Source: SZUA-370 sp034003955 (lineage in GTDB: Bacteria; Spirochaetota; Spirochaetia; Treponematales; UBA12059). Taken from it: a DNA stretch of 64,000 nucleotides. The notes beneath the pieces are model-generated. The model was not told where the DNA came from and did not search any database. It saw nothing but the letters and a program-made list of their open reading frames with translations. Position 1 is the stretch's first letter. Every line of letters starts with the position of its first letter. Location: NCBI GenBank assembly GCA_034003955.1, contig JAVEXO010000011.1, positions 1 through 64,000 on the forward strand, in the 5' to 3' direction. This document shows, in pieces, positions 8,547-18,306 of this stretch. Both the position numbers and the translations under genes were made by a program.

Positions 8547-9481
8547 GACAATCCTCCGAGCCTTATGCTTACCTCCAACAGTTCAGGAGCCATAGCAGAG
8601 TCGAGAGCATGGGGTGCAGGAATTTCTTCTGTTGTGAGGTTGAAGAACTTAGCGCTAACACCAGCCAACTCCTCGGCGACGCCTAGATAATAAAGCGCCT
8701 TGGCAGACACAAGCGGATCCTTCGCACTAGTATTAATAAAACGATGCTTGAAGAAACGGTATAGCGGGCCATTATTCTCCCCCATATTTGTAACTACGTC
8801 TCCTGGATGCATGGCGTTTATAGTTACGCCGCTACCGGCGAAGTATTCCTTCAAGGGATACATTGAAAGCAGCTGAGCGGTCTTGGCAGAACCGTAGCTT
8901 TTCAAGCCCGTGTAGTGTTGCTTGTTCCAGTCCAGATCATCAAGCTTGAGTCCGGCCAGGGCAAACCTATGCCCCTCAGAATTGACATAGATGATTCTGG
9001 CTTTTTGTTGTTTCTTAAGCTTCTCTTTACATGCATGGTTAATGATGAAGGATGCAAGGTAGTTGACCTGAAAAACCTCTTCTATGCCATCGTCGGTGAA
9101 TCGCTTCTTGGTATTATAGACACCAGCGTTATGGATGAGCACGTCTATATCTTCTGGCATTGCCGCTAACATGCTTGCGGCCTGATGAACCTCTGAAAGA
9201 TGGGTAAAATCTGCTATATGTATTCGGCAGGATACGCTAAAATCGTGTTCTATCTCTTCCTTTAGCTTCTGTGATTTCTCTTTATTCCTGTTGATGCACA
9301 GAAGGTTAGCCCCACGCGATGCATACAGTCTGGCGGTCTCGTAGCCTATGCCTGATGTGGCCCCAGTGATGACAAGCAGATTCCCGACGCACGTATCTGC
9401 AATCTCCTTGGGGCTAGCCTTGTTGTTGCGTAGCATCGCCCCAATATTTGACCACTCGTATTCCTTTAAGTATTTGTTCAT
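8543..9481 (-). CDS. Short-chain dehydrogenase/reductase
   Basis: 312-residue classical SDR of the retinol-dehydrogenase-like type. The NAD(P)-binding motif (TGATSGIGYETARLYASRG) starts near residue 38, NAG occurs in IHNAGVYN, and the catalytic YxxxK is present as YGSAK. An N-terminal extension of about 30 residues precedes the fold. Start ATG 9481 has GAGG upstream. The end overlaps the following FAD oxidoreductase gene by four bases. The substrate is unknown. Confidence 0.9.
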   Translation of the reverse strand: MNKYLKEYEWSNIGAMLRNNKASPKEIADTCVGNLLVITGATSGIGYETARLYASRGANLLCINRNKEKSQKLKEEIEHDFSVSCRIHIADFTHLSEVHQAASMLAAMPEDIDVLIHNAGVYNTKKRFTDDGIEEVFQVNYLASFIINHACKEKLKKQQKARIIYVNSEGHRFALAGLKLDDLDWNKQHYTGLKSYGSAKTAQLLSMYPLKEYFAGSGVTINAMHPGDVVTNMGENNGPLYRFFKHRFINTSAKDPLVSAKALYYLGVAEELAGVSAKFFNLTTEEIPAPHALDSAMAPELLEVSIRLGGLS

Positions 9482-9496
9482 GTCATCATCCTCATC

Positions 9497-9937
9497 TTAG
9501 CCGAATTTTTTGCGCATGAATTTCCTGTATGCAGGGCCAAAGCGCGGGATGTTGTCAAAGATGTCTCCCCACAGATCATAGAAATCCCTCTGCTCTACTA
9601 TCTTTCCCGCCTCATTCAGGAGTACCCGGCTTGATCCATAAACGGGAGACTTAGGATACTTCTTGAACGACAATCTCATTATCCATTCCAGGAAGATTAC
9701 ATTGTCATTCTGAGCGGTATTCCTGACTTCCATTTCCAGGCCTTCTGAGCGTTCAATGAGCCGTTCGGTCATGGCTATGAAGTCTTTTTTTCCATGAATC
9801 TCCTGGACGGTGTCTCTGAAGTAAATGTCTTCATCATAGTATGGAAGAATATGGGACCAGTCAGGTTTACCTTCTGTATTATAGATGTTAGTCCACAAAT
9901 CCTTGAGTTGCTCTTTGCTGGTGATAGTGTATTCCAT
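9497..9937 (-). CDS. NTF2-like/SnoaL-like protein
   Basis: 146 residues with the size and pattern of a nuclear-transport-factor-2 / SnoaL fold: an N-terminal helix ending in a WSHILPYYDEDIYFRD region and later strands around NVIFLEWIMRLSF. Such folds act as small isomerases, cyclases or binding proteins. It is the first gene of the three-gene redox cluster and lies 15 bases upstream of the SDR. The start has AGGAAAGG about nine bases upstream. Confidence 0.75.
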   Translation of the reverse strand: MEYTITSKEQLKDLWTNIYNTEGKPDWSHILPYYDEDIYFRDTVQEIHGKKDFIAMTERLIERSEGLEMEVRNTAQNDNVIFLEWIMRLSFKKYPKSPVYGSSRVLLNEAGKIVEQRDFYDLWGDIFDNIPRFGPAYRKFMRKKFG

Positions 9938-9968
9938 ACCGGTATTCCTTTCCTCATTTCAGCTATTC

Positions 9969-9974
9969 ATTATA
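9969..9974 (-). promoter_or_regulatory. -10 element upstream of the NTF2-SDR-FAD cluster
   Basis: Minus-strand TATAAT 31 bases before the start of the NTF2-like gene, in an AT-rich 109-base gap after leuS. No clear -35 is seen. Confidence 0.4.
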
Positions 9975-10046
9975 ATTACACTAAAATACTCATGCTTCTT
10001 GAAGGAATTCTACCTACATGCTCAGCAGAGGCGCTGTCCTTATATG

Positions 10047-12470
10047 CTACTTGGCAACGAAATTTACAAGTTTACCAGGCACAACGATAGTCTTTACTAT
10101 GCTCTTGCCTGCTATATGATCTATAACCCTGGGTAGAAGCTGTGCGGCCTCAACGAGGCTATCCCTTGATGCACCCTTGGCAGCCTTGAAGTCTCCTCTA
10201 AGCTTGCCGTTGACCTGGACGACAATCGTGTCCTCGTCGCTCTCGCACAATGACTCATCGTAAAGCGGCCAGGGAGCCTTTGAAACGCTTTCTGCGCCAA
10301 TGGCCGACCACAGTTCCTCGGCGAGGTGAGGCGCATAGGGCGAGACCAGGCGGATAAGAATTGACCACAGAGAGCGGGGCAAGACCTCCAGCTTGGCGGC
10401 TTCTGTAGACAAGACCATCATCGCCGAGATGGCAGTATTAAAGTTGAGCGTATCGGTATCATGCGTCACCTTGCGTATGGTTTGGTGCATGAGCCTCTGA
10501 AGTTCACCTTCTGGTTCTGCTTCGCAGAGTGGTTTATCTGCCATGGCATAGAGGCGCTCAAGGAAGCGGCTGACACCTACGAGGCCGGATGTGGCCCATG
10601 GCTTGGATACTTCCAGTGGGCCCATGAACATCTCATACAGCCTGAGCGCATCTGCTCCAAATTCCTTCACTATATCGTCCGGATTGACGACGTTGCCGCG
10701 GCTCTTTGACATCTTCTGGTTGTCTTCACCTAGGATCATGCCCTGGTTGACCAGACGCTGAAATGGCTCCTTGCTGTTGACAAGACCGAGGTCAAAGAGA
10801 ACCTTGTGCCAGAACCGTGCATACAAAAGGTGGAGGACCGCATGCTCGACGCCACCTACATAGAGGTCTACAGGCATCCAGTAGTCAACCTTGTCCCGGG
10901 CGACGAATGCCTTGGTATTAGAGGGGTCAAGATAGCGCAGATAGTACCAGCATGAGCCGGCCCACTGAGGCATCGTATTGGTCTCTCGCCGTGCAGGGCC
11001 ACCGCAGGTCGGACAGGTCGTAGTTACCCATGACTCTATCGTGGCCAGGGGGCTCTCGCCGGTGCCCGATGGCTCGTAGCTGCTCACATCGGGGAGGCGA
11101 AGCGGCAGGTCCGTCTCCGGTACGGCGACGACACCGCAACCAGGGCAGTGAACGAGTGGTATGGGTTCACCCCAGTAGCGCTGGCGGCTGAAGAGCCAAT
11201 CCCGCAGCTTGTAGTTAATAGCCTTCTTGCCAAGCTTGCGTTCCTCAAGCCAGGCTGTGATCGCCTTCTTGGCGTCCTCTGTTCCCATGCCATCCAGGAA
11301 ACCAGAATTGACTGATACACCGTCCGCAGCCGTACACTCGGGAGGCGTACCGTCACAGGGAGTGGCACCTACGCTGGCGACAACCTCTATGATGGGCAGG
11401 CCAAAGGCCTTGGCAAAGTCCCAGTCTCGCTGGTCATGGGCAGGAACAGCCATGATGGCGCCTGTACCATAGGATGCAAGAACGTAATCTGATATCCAGA
11501 TGGGAATACGCTCGCCATTGACAGGGTTGATGGCGTAGGCCCCCGTGAAGACGCCAGACTTGTCCTTGGCCAGGTCTGTCCGCTCCAGGTCGCTCTTCTT
11601 GGCCGCCATATCGACATAGTCGGCAACGGCGGTCTTCTGCTCGGCACTGCTTATCTTCTCCACAAGCGCATGCTCGGGAGCCAGAACCATGTACGTAGCC
11701 CCAAAGAGGGTATCAGGCCGCGTAGTGAAGACCTCTAAAGCATCGCCTGAACCGTCCACGCTAAAGACGACACTGGCGCCTTCAGACCGACCAATCCAGT
11801 TGCGCTGCATTGCCTTGACCGGTTCAGACCAGTCCAATCCGTCAAGATCCTCAAGCAACCTGTCGGCATAGGCTGTTATCTTGAGTATCCATTGGCGTAT
11901 GCGTTTATGCGTTACCTTGGTATGGCATCTATCGCATTCTCCATCCTTGACCTCTTCGTTGGCCAGGCCCGTCTTGCACGATGGGCACCAGTTGATAGGG
12001 GCATCGGACTCGTAAGCCAGGCCCTTTTTGAACAATTGAATGAATATCCACTGGGTCCACTTGTAGTAGTCTTCATCGCAGGTAGAGACTTCACGATCCC
12101 AGTCATAGGAGAAGCCCAGGCTCTGTATCTGTTTACGGAAGTGATCGATATTGGCCGCTGTTGTAACGGCAGGATGCGTTCCCGTCTGTATGGCGTAGTT
12201 CTCGGCAGGCAGTCCAAACGAGTCAAAGCCCATGGGATGAAGGACATTGTATCCATTCATCCGTAGATAACGACAATATATATCGGTGGCTGTATAACCC
12301 TCTGGGTGCCCTACATGGAGTCCGGCCCCGGACGGATACGGGAACATATCGAGGACATAGCGCCTCTTTTCCTTTGGGAAGGCGGCATCCTCAAGGGCGC
12401 GGAATGTCTTGTGCTCAGACCAATACTTCTGCCACTTTGGTTCTATCTCGCTAAACGGGTACCTTGCCAT
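10047..12470 (-). CDS. leuS: Leucyl-tRNA synthetase
   Basis: 807-residue class I aminoacyl-tRNA synthetase that charges tRNA-Leu. The HIGH-type motif lies in PYPSGAGLHVGHPEGYTATD, the KMSKS loop in DNQKMSKSRGNV, and there is a CP1 editing domain and zinc-type cysteine pairs (CPSC, CDRC). The length fits bacterial LeuRS. ATG 12470 is chosen because MARYPFSEIEPKWQKYW is the canonical N-terminus and GGAG lies eight bases upstream; an in-frame ATG 14 codons earlier falls in the preceding hairpin. A tRNA-Leu(CAG) gene is present at 59 kb. Confidence 0.97.
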   Translation of the reverse strand: MARYPFSEIEPKWQKYWSEHKTFRALEDAAFPKEKRRYVLDMFPYPSGAGLHVGHPEGYTATDIYCRYLRMNGYNVLHPMGFDSFGLPAENYAIQTGTHPAVTTAANIDHFRKQIQSLGFSYDWDREVSTCDEDYYKWTQWIFIQLFKKGLAYESDAPINWCPSCKTGLANEEVKDGECDRCHTKVTHKRIRQWILKITAYADRLLEDLDGLDWSEPVKAMQRNWIGRSEGASVVFSVDGSGDALEVFTTRPDTLFGATYMVLAPEHALVEKISSAEQKTAVADYVDMAAKKSDLERTDLAKDKSGVFTGAYAINPVNGERIPIWISDYVLASYGTGAIMAVPAHDQRDWDFAKAFGLPIIEVVASVGATPCDGTPPECTAADGVSVNSGFLDGMGTEDAKKAITAWLEERKLGKKAINYKLRDWLFSRQRYWGEPIPLVHCPGCGVVAVPETDLPLRLPDVSSYEPSGTGESPLATIESWVTTTCPTCGGPARRETNTMPQWAGSCWYYLRYLDPSNTKAFVARDKVDYWMPVDLYVGGVEHAVLHLLYARFWHKVLFDLGLVNSKEPFQRLVNQGMILGEDNQKMSKSRGNVVNPDDIVKEFGADALRLYEMFMGPLEVSKPWATSGLVGVSRFLERLYAMADKPLCEAEPEGELQRLMHQTIRKVTHDTDTLNFNTAISAMMVLSTEAAKLEVLPRSLWSILIRLVSPYAPHLAEELWSAIGAESVSKAPWPLYDESLCESDEDTIVVQVNGKLRGDFKAAKGASRDSLVEAAQLLPRVIDHIAGKSIVKTIVVPGKLVNFVAK

Positions 12471-12494
12471 GCTTGTCGCTCCGATGCTGTATAG

Positions 12495-12524
12495 GACGAA
12501 GGGCGCCTGCAAGCGCCCTTCGTC
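12495..12524. terminator. Strong hairpin between the ABC operon and leuS
   Basis: Perfect 12-base-pair stem (GACGAAGGGCGC / GCGCCCTTCGTC) with a six-base loop, in the gap between the DUF6672-like gene and leuS. There is no T-run on the minus strand, so it may be a processing or 3'-stability structure as much as an intrinsic terminator. Confidence 0.55.
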
Positions 12525-12583
12525 TCTTTAAGAGTGTGTGGAATAATACCTTATAGGTAGAAACGCGGCTAGTCAGAGCTAGC

Positions 12584-13057
12584 TCACGGTTCTGGTGAAA
12601 TTGAATCCTCAAGACTGGGTGGCGCGTCATTATTAGTCGGCCGTTCATACTCTATGATGAATTCCTCCCAGAAATCGTCTGAGCCAGAAGCCATGCCAGG
12701 AACCGTTATTAAAACCATTTCAGAGACAAAGGGTACGGTGAAGGTAGCCTCGGTCCTCTTGGTATTTTCCTGGGTCTCTATTCGTATGCGGTGAGTCTGT
12801 CCCCTGACCTTTATAAGCTCTCGGTCACGAGCATACATCTCCAGAGGCTCCTGCCTGTCTATGTAGACCGACACCCGCCTGAAAGCCTGGGCTGAGCCAT
12901 CTTCCAGGCTCTTGTTGTCTATGAGTAAGGTGTGTGTCCTGCCGTTTATGAATACAAATATACCCAGACCAAGGTAGACGAGTACCAGGAGGAGCCGCAC
13001 GAAGAGGCGCCTCTTCTTGATGGAGGCTGGTGTTGCAATCTTTGTATGCTCGCTCAT
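12584..13057 (-). CDS. DUF6672-like single-TM protein of the ABC transporter operon
   Basis: 157 residues: basic N-terminus, one membrane helix (about 20-40), then a predicted beta-rich extracytoplasmic domain of about 100 residues. It resembles the uncharacterised DUF6672 proteins encoded next to DUF3798-type ABC transporters in spirochaetes. That assignment is from memory of the family context, not a search. The start ATG overlaps the permease stop by four bases, so it is the last gene of the operon. It may be an accessory of the importer. Confidence 0.65.
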   Translation of the reverse strand: MSEHTKIATPASIKKRRLFVRLLLVLVYLGLGIFVFINGRTHTLLIDNKSLEDGSAQAFRRVSVYIDRQEPLEMYARDRELIKVRGQTHRIRIETQENTKRTEATFTVPFVSEMVLITVPGMASGSDDFWEEFIIEYERPTNNDAPPSLEDSISPEP

Positions 13058-14175
13058 ACCACGTCTCCCTTGGCATCAGGGTCTACGGTGTTTTGCCTGA
13101 GACCCGCCCTGTCTATCTCCACCCCCCGGCGTTTACGCCAGGCATGCAGCACGAGAGCCAGGGCTATGGCTCCATAGCTAAAGGCGTCCCGGAAGAACTC
13201 GCCTATCTGGGCAGACCCAAAGAGCTGGGCGCCTGCTCTTGGCATGACGATGTACATTAAATGCAGGAGCACGACTCCTATGAAGACATTGGGTATCGTG
13301 GCCTTGGTAACCGAGGCGCCGCCTACGAGTATGGCAGCCACGGCGAAGAAACCTGTCTGACGATGGGCGTTATAGGTGGCCATGTTACCCATGTTCTGCA
13401 GGAAGATTATCTGGCCTATCATGGCGAGCACCGTTGACATGACGATGGCTATGATGCGCGTCTGCTCCACCGGAATACCCGATGCATTTGAAACAATCTG
13501 ATCCTGGCCTATGGCCCTCATGTCCTGGCCAAGCTTTGTCTTGCGGAACCAGACTATGAAGACACAGAGCAGACCGACGATGATGTATGTAGCGATAGGG
13601 AAATTGAATCCGAAAGCCTTGAACATCATGATGTTATCCAGGCTCTGCCTGACAGAATCGAGGTTGAGCGTATTACGTATGCCATAGCCACGTGAAAGTG
13701 TTATGGCCAGTGAGCGCATCGGTATGAGCGAACCCATGAGGTAGAGGACAAAGAACTGGTAGACACCGTCCATGAAGAAGCCAAGGATGTATCCTGTAGC
13801 CATCTCCCTGCCCTTGGCCCTGTTGAGCACGGCGCCACAGACCAGGCCAAGTGCAATGGCAATGGGCAAGCCGACTATAGCGGCAAAACCGAGTCCCCAT
13901 ACGCCTGATATGCCCCAGTCAACGGCGAATATAAGGCCAATTTCACCGGCCATGGCACCGAGGACCATGCCAAAGTTAAGGCCCATGCCGGCCATGACCG
14001 GCAGGAGGAGGCTGAATACCAGGAAGGAGTTACGACCTATACGGGTGATGATGTCCTGGATTATATAGTTGGCAGACAAGCCAGAAATAGGCGTGGCTAT
14101 TGCCGTAAGCACGAGGAAGATGACGACGACGACATTGTCGGCGATGAATCTCCTGAAATCGAATTGCTTCGTCAT
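13054..14175 (-). CDS. ABC transporter permease (RbsC/BmpD-like), second copy
   Basis: 373-residue polytopic permease of the branched-chain amino acid / ribose / nucleoside type (BPD_transp_2). About nine or ten hydrophobic segments are visible, with GGASVTKATIPNVFIGVVLL near the C-terminus as in nucleoside-uptake permeases. It overlaps the upstream permease gene and the downstream gene by four bases each. Together with the other permease it would form the heterodimeric channel. Confidence 0.88.
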   Translation of the reverse strand: MTKQFDFRRFIADNVVVVIFLVLTAIATPISGLSANYIIQDIITRIGRNSFLVFSLLLPVMAGMGLNFGMVLGAMAGEIGLIFAVDWGISGVWGLGFAAIVGLPIAIALGLVCGAVLNRAKGREMATGYILGFFMDGVYQFFVLYLMGSLIPMRSLAITLSRGYGIRNTLNLDSVRQSLDNIMMFKAFGFNFPIATYIIVGLLCVFIVWFRKTKLGQDMRAIGQDQIVSNASGIPVEQTRIIAIVMSTVLAMIGQIIFLQNMGNMATYNAHRQTGFFAVAAILVGGASVTKATIPNVFIGVVLLHLMYIVMPRAGAQLFGSAQIGEFFRDAFSYGAIALALVLHAWRKRRGVEIDRAGLRQNTVDPDAKGDVV

Positions 14176-15215
14176 TTCGTTACCTTCGTTTTTCTAGTAA
14201 GCGCGTACAGTATCATGCCATTTGAAAGCACGATGCGTATGACCTCTGACATATCGGTCTGCAGGACGCTGTTGATGACGCTTGGTGTCATCGTCAGTAT
14301 GCCCTGGAACAGGAGCGTGCCGACGAGGACGTTGGCCATGGTGGCCTTGTTGACGCTGGCACCACCTATGAGTATGGCGGCTACCGCGGGAAAGGCCATG
14401 AACAAAGGAGCCTGGTAGAGCTGGATAAAACCGAAGCTCTGTTGGTACACAAGGATTCCAATCGCGCCGAGCATGGTGGACAGCATCACACTTATGGTGC
14501 GCATCTTGTCGGTGGAAATGCCTCCAGCACGCGCAAAGTCGGGGTTGGAACCAACAGCCGTCATAGCCGTACCGGTCTTCGTCCTGAAGAACAGGTAGAC
14601 AAGGAAGGCACACAGGGCGACGAAGAGTATCATCCCCGTCGGGAATACGAAGAATTTACCAACCCGTATAGACAGGAAGTCATTGAGTATCTTGCTCCAG
14701 AAATTATCGAGAGTGATGGTCGTTCGAAGCCCCTTGCCGGCGTAACCCCATACCATAGCCGGGCTCGAGTACGGAAGCAGGAGCCAGAGGATGGAGAAGA
14801 ACGTGACTATGGAGAATCCTACGTACATCGCTATAGTCATCTCCTCGCCCTTTACCTTGTTAAGAAGCTGGCCATAGAGCCAACCGAACAAGGCTGCAAA
14901 AGGCAGGCAGATGACCACTGCGCCAAGGAAACCAAACCAACCCGTGAGCCCAAGTTGCATTGCAAGCGTAGAGCCAAGGAGCCCGGCTATGATGCCAACA
15001 GGCAGTCCGAAGTTGAGCCCACAACCAGCCTGTACCATAGGTACCAGGGCCAGTACCAGAATGGCATTCTGACCAAAGCGGTTGAAGGTGTCAGACAAGG
15101 ACATGCTTATGCTCACACCGACGAATGGTGCGGCCACGAACAGGGCGAGGAGAAAGAAGAAGATGATGATGCGTGGCCAGCCGAAATTGGCCACGAATTC
15201 CTTGAGCTTACGCAC
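14172..15215 (-). CDS. ABC transporter permease (RbsC/BmpD-like), first copy
   Basis: 347 residues from GTG 15215, chosen because GAGGAGG lies six bases upstream and the resulting N-terminus (VRKLKEFVANFGWPR) is the normal length; longer readings would run 88 bases into the ATPase gene. It is polytopic, with a C-terminal GGASVNKATMANVLVGTLL motif parallel to the second permease. Its start overlaps the ATPase stop by eight bases. The pair of paralogous permeases is typical of BmpA-type importers. Confidence 0.88.
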   Translation of the reverse strand: MRKLKEFVANFGWPRIIIFFFLLALFVAAPFVGVSISMSLSDTFNRFGQNAILVLALVPMVQAGCGLNFGLPVGIIAGLLGSTLAMQLGLTGWFGFLGAVVICLPFAALFGWLYGQLLNKVKGEEMTIAMYVGFSIVTFFSILWLLLPYSSPAMVWGYAGKGLRTTITLDNFWSKILNDFLSIRVGKFFVFPTGMILFVALCAFLVYLFFRTKTGTAMTAVGSNPDFARAGGISTDKMRTISVMLSTMLGAIGILVYQQSFGFIQLYQAPLFMAFPAVAAILIGGASVNKATMANVLVGTLLFQGILTMTPSVINSVLQTDMSEVIRIVLSNGMILYALTRKTKVTK

Positions 15216-16809
15216 GCGCGGCCTCCTCTTGTTTTGCTCCGGCCATAAGAAGGCCGAACTCTGATATGTCTGCGTCGGGCAGCAAGATACCGGCAATGCG
15301 CCCCTCGTCGACTATGGCGACACGGTCGCATATTGACCGCAGCTCCTCAAGCTCACTCGATACCATGACGATTGTCGTACCAAAGTCATGGTTATAATGA
15401 CGCAAGGACTGCAAAACCAGCTCTTTTGCGCCTACATCAATGCCACGCGTCGGCTCGCTTACAAACAGCAGATTGGGCCTAAGGGCAAAGGCCTTGGCCA
15501 GGCATATCTTCTGCTGGTTGCCGCCTGACAGCTCCTTGGCAGTCTGCTTGGGGCCAGTACACTTGATTGAAAGCATATCGATATACTCTTGAGCCAATTT
15601 CCTTAGCTCAGACTCGTCGCGCAGCTTCAGAAGCCCGCCTAAGTATGACTTGAGGTAGCCGTTCTGGATCTGCATGGCGGTAAAGCCTATGTTCCACTCG
15701 AGTGTCTCGTCCAGGAGAAGTCCTACACCTCGACGATCCTCTGATACGAACGCCATGCCCATAGACAGGGCTCCGCGCGGATAATTGAGCGGTACCGATT
15801 TCCCATGGAGCAACACGGAGCCGCCACTGGCATACAAACCCATCACGCCGTTGGGAATACCAAGTTTGCCTTGACCGGCCAGGCCACCTATGCCAAATAT
15901 CTCGCCTTCTTTAACCGTAAACGATACGTCACGCACCGCCTCTCCGGGCATGTCAACCCAGAGCCGTTCCACCTTTAGAGCCTCTCCTGTGAACTTCCTT
16001 TCAGAAAGATCGGGACGCTTTGTCTCTACTGATCTGCCGACCATCCAGGAGGCAATATCTCTAACCGATGTTCCGGCCGCCTGTGTATTCTTGACCACAT
16101 GACCATCACGAAGCACGATGACGGTATCGGCAAGCGATACAACCTCGTGCAGGCGGTGGGATATGAATATTATCGATATACCCTGAGCGGCCAAACGCCT
16201 AAGAGCCTCAAGCAAAATCTCTGCCTCTGTCTCTGTCAACACTGCAGTAGGTTCATCGAGAACGAGCAACTTTACGTTGGCTCGGTTAATTTCTCGGGCA
16301 ATCTCTGTAAACTGCTTGTGTCCCACTGGCATCTCAGAGACGAGGGTCTCGGTATCGAGCTTGACGCCGAGCCGGTCTATTGCCTTCTCGGCATTCTTGC
16401 GCATAGCGCTACGGTCCAGGATGCTCAGTCTGTCACCAAAGACCTCTACGGCAAAGTTACCCTTCTTTGGTTCTCGGTTGAGCACGATGTTCTCTGCCGT
16501 CGTGAACCCTGGAATCAGTGAAAATTCCTGATGCACCATGCCTATGCCCGCATCCAGTGCCTCGAAGGGAGTCTTGAATTTTACCGGATGTCCGTCAAAC
16601 TCAATCTGTCCACCATAACCGCCGGTCTGAGCGATCACCGGCATACCGAATAGAATACGCATCAGCGTCGTCTTACCCGCACCGTTCTCGCCTACCAACC
16701 CAATTATCTTGCCTGGTTCTACGTCGAATGTCACGTCTTCTAGTACGCTATTGCCATAAAAATCTTTTGAGATGCCCTTAAGCGATAATAAGGGCGGTAC
16801 GTTGGGCAT
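15208..16809 (-). CDS. ABC transporter ATP-binding protein (duplicated ATPase)
   Basis: 533 residues with two fused ATP-binding domains, as in RbsA/NupA-type importers. The first domain has Walker A GENGAGKTT, a signature region reading EMPVGHKQF rather than a canonical LSGGQ, and Walker B LLVLDEPTA. The second has a degenerate P-loop (GLAGQGKLG), the canonical signature ELSGGNQQK and Walker B LLFVSEPTRG. It powers the two permeases encoded after it. Start ATG 16809 has AGAGG upstream. It is separated from the upstream binding-protein gene by a terminator, so its expression is probably lower. Confidence 0.93.
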   Translation of the reverse strand: MPNVPPLLSLKGISKDFYGNSVLEDVTFDVEPGKIIGLVGENGAGKTTLMRILFGMPVIAQTGGYGGQIEFDGHPVKFKTPFEALDAGIGMVHQEFSLIPGFTTAENIVLNREPKKGNFAVEVFGDRLSILDRSAMRKNAEKAIDRLGVKLDTETLVSEMPVGHKQFTEIAREINRANVKLLVLDEPTAVLTETEAEILLEALRRLAAQGISIIFISHRLHEVVSLADTVIVLRDGHVVKNTQAAGTSVRDIASWMVGRSVETKRPDLSERKFTGEALKVERLWVDMPGEAVRDVSFTVKEGEIFGIGGLAGQGKLGIPNGVMGLYASGGSVLLHGKSVPLNYPRGALSMGMAFVSEDRRGVGLLLDETLEWNIGFTAMQIQNGYLKSYLGGLLKLRDESELRKLAQEYIDMLSIKCTGPKQTAKELSGGNQQKICLAKAFALRPNLLFVSEPTRGIDVGAKELVLQSLRHYNHDFGTTIVMVSSELEELRSICDRVAIVDEGRIAGILLPDADISEFGLLMAGAKQEEAARA

Positions 16810-16929
16810 GATTCCTACCTCTTTTTTTTGAGACGAGCGTGCACCTTAAAACCTGGCGACGCGGGACCTCGTTGGTTCTGCGGGGAATCCGCATGCGGCA
16901 TTTCATAATAAACGACACACATGATTTTG

Positions 16930-16968
16930 TCAAAATAAAAGGGTCGTTCCTTTGCAGGAACGACCCTT
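16930..16968 (-). terminator. Intrinsic terminator/attenuator between binding protein and ATPase genes
   Basis: A 12-base-pair perfect stem (16939-16950 with 16957-16968) followed on the minus strand by a T-rich tail. It lies after the substrate-binding gene and before the ATPase gene. This layout usually gives abundant binding protein and partial read-through for the membrane components. Confidence 0.85.
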
Positions 16969-17006
16969 CAATTATAATCGGAATCTGTTTCCTCTTATAA
17001 CTCAAC

Positions 17007-18242
17007 TCATTTCTTGAACTTGATGGAGTAGTACTTCTCGGGAACGACCTGAGCGGTAGTGGGTAGGTACCCCTTACCGAGTATGTAGGTGTCCATGTAG
17101 ACGAGAAGATGGTTCTTGGCCTTTACACCGGTGTTGGCATCGATGTAGTAGCCACCGTTCCACTTGGCTCCCGGGGTATAGACGGCGAAGGCCTCAAACA
17201 GACCATCGAGGCTATCCTTGGTTGTCTTGCCTTCTATGACATTCTTGGCAAACTCGCCCATACCGGCGGTAACGGTGAAACCATAGCTGTAGGCCCAGGT
17301 CCCGAAACGGCCAGCGCCGCCCTTATCCACGACAGCCTGCTCAACTTTCTTGAGGATTGCGGGGAAATTACCGGATTCTGCCGTCAGGTCAACACCCAAG
17401 GCTCCTGGATAACCCATGAGTGGTGAGGGAAGATCGGCCTCCACGAACATGCCGCCGTACTGGAGCAACTGCTTGAGCAGAGGCTCGGTGTGGGCATCGT
17501 TGGTGCAGAAGAAGGCGGTTTCCTTGCCATATTTCTGAATCCAGGCGGGGACTTTCTCAAGGATGAACTGCTGGGCACCGGCCACGCCGACGTCAGAGGT
17601 CGGATCGGGAGCGGTCTCAAAGACGAATTTGAGTCCAAGGTCCTGGCATGCAGCTTCCATGATCTGCCTGCGGAGACCAAGAGTCTCGTATGACATATGA
17701 CGGGGGAAGGAGATGTGTACGAACGTCTTGGCGCCGAGTTCCTTGGCTGCCCAGATGATGGTATAGCCACGGCTGATGAAGTCGCTGTTGAGAGCGAGAT
17801 CGGCGGCGGCTTCGATCACGAGAGGATCCTCATGGGGTTCGCCTGCGAACAGGAGGATGTCGGCTCTCTTCTCACGAACGCGCTTGAAACCTTCTGCGGC
17901 GCCCGGGACGGCCTGGTTCATCACAATAGCCTTCATAAGAGGATCATCGGCTAGAGCCACGATCTGTGATATCGTCGTCTCCTGCTGGTCCATGAAGTTA
18001 TCGGGATAGGTGATGTGCTGGATCATGCCACCGTCGGCGACCTTGCCATAGCGCTTTATAAGTTCTTCGGCGCCACGGAGATCATCCTCTGATTGTGAGA
18101 CGGTACCGGTCACGATGCCGATATGGTAAGCCGCCTTGGCGGAATCGGCAGGGGCGTCCGTGGCTTTCTCAGCCTTCTGGCATCCTGCTAATAGTACGAC
18201 CGCCGCTAAAAGAACGGTCGTAATCATGCGAGTAATTTTCAT
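17007..18242 (-). CDS. DUF3798 substrate-binding lipoprotein of ABC importer
   Basis: 411-residue lipoprotein: signal peptide with lipobox LLAGC (Cys21), an acidic linker, then a periplasmic-binding-protein fold beginning YHIGIVTGTVSQSEDD, as in DUF3798 proteins, which are relatives of BmpA/PnrA-type receptors. It would capture the ligand and deliver it to the two permeases; the ligand is unknown, and sugars or nucleosides are plausible from the permease type. Start ATG 18242 has a strong GGAGG. It is transcribed from a consensus-like promoter that overlaps the divergent aldo/keto reductase promoter. Confidence 0.9.
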   Translation of the reverse strand: MKITRMITTVLLAAVVLLAGCQKAEKATDAPADSAKAAYHIGIVTGTVSQSEDDLRGAEELIKRYGKVADGGMIQHITYPDNFMDQQETTISQIVALADDPLMKAIVMNQAVPGAAEGFKRVREKRADILLFAGEPHEDPLVIEAAADLALNSDFISRGYTIIWAAKELGAKTFVHISFPRHMSYETLGLRRQIMEAACQDLGLKFVFETAPDPTSDVGVAGAQQFILEKVPAWIQKYGKETAFFCTNDAHTEPLLKQLLQYGGMFVEADLPSPLMGYPGALGVDLTAESGNFPAILKKVEQAVVDKGGAGRFGTWAYSYGFTVTAGMGEFAKNVIEGKTTKDSLDGLFEAFAVYTPGAKWNGGYYIDANTGVKAKNHLLVYMDTYILGKGYLPTTAQVVPEKYYSIKFKK

Positions 18243-18278
18243 GAATCCTCCTTATGCCGGAAACCGGCAATGTCTATC

Positions 18279-18306
18279 ATTGTAAACTATTGAGTACATA
18301 CGTCAA
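18279..18306 (-). promoter_or_regulatory. Promoter of the ABC importer operon
   Basis: Minus-strand TTGACG (18301-18306), 16-base spacer and TACAAT (18279-18284), 36 bases before the binding-protein ATG, leaving a short leader with a GGAGG site. Confidence 0.7.

Noticed and set aside
14442..15248. 268-codon plus-strand ORF opposite the permease gene
   Set aside because: Highly charged, low-complexity translation; the minus strand encodes a clear permease.
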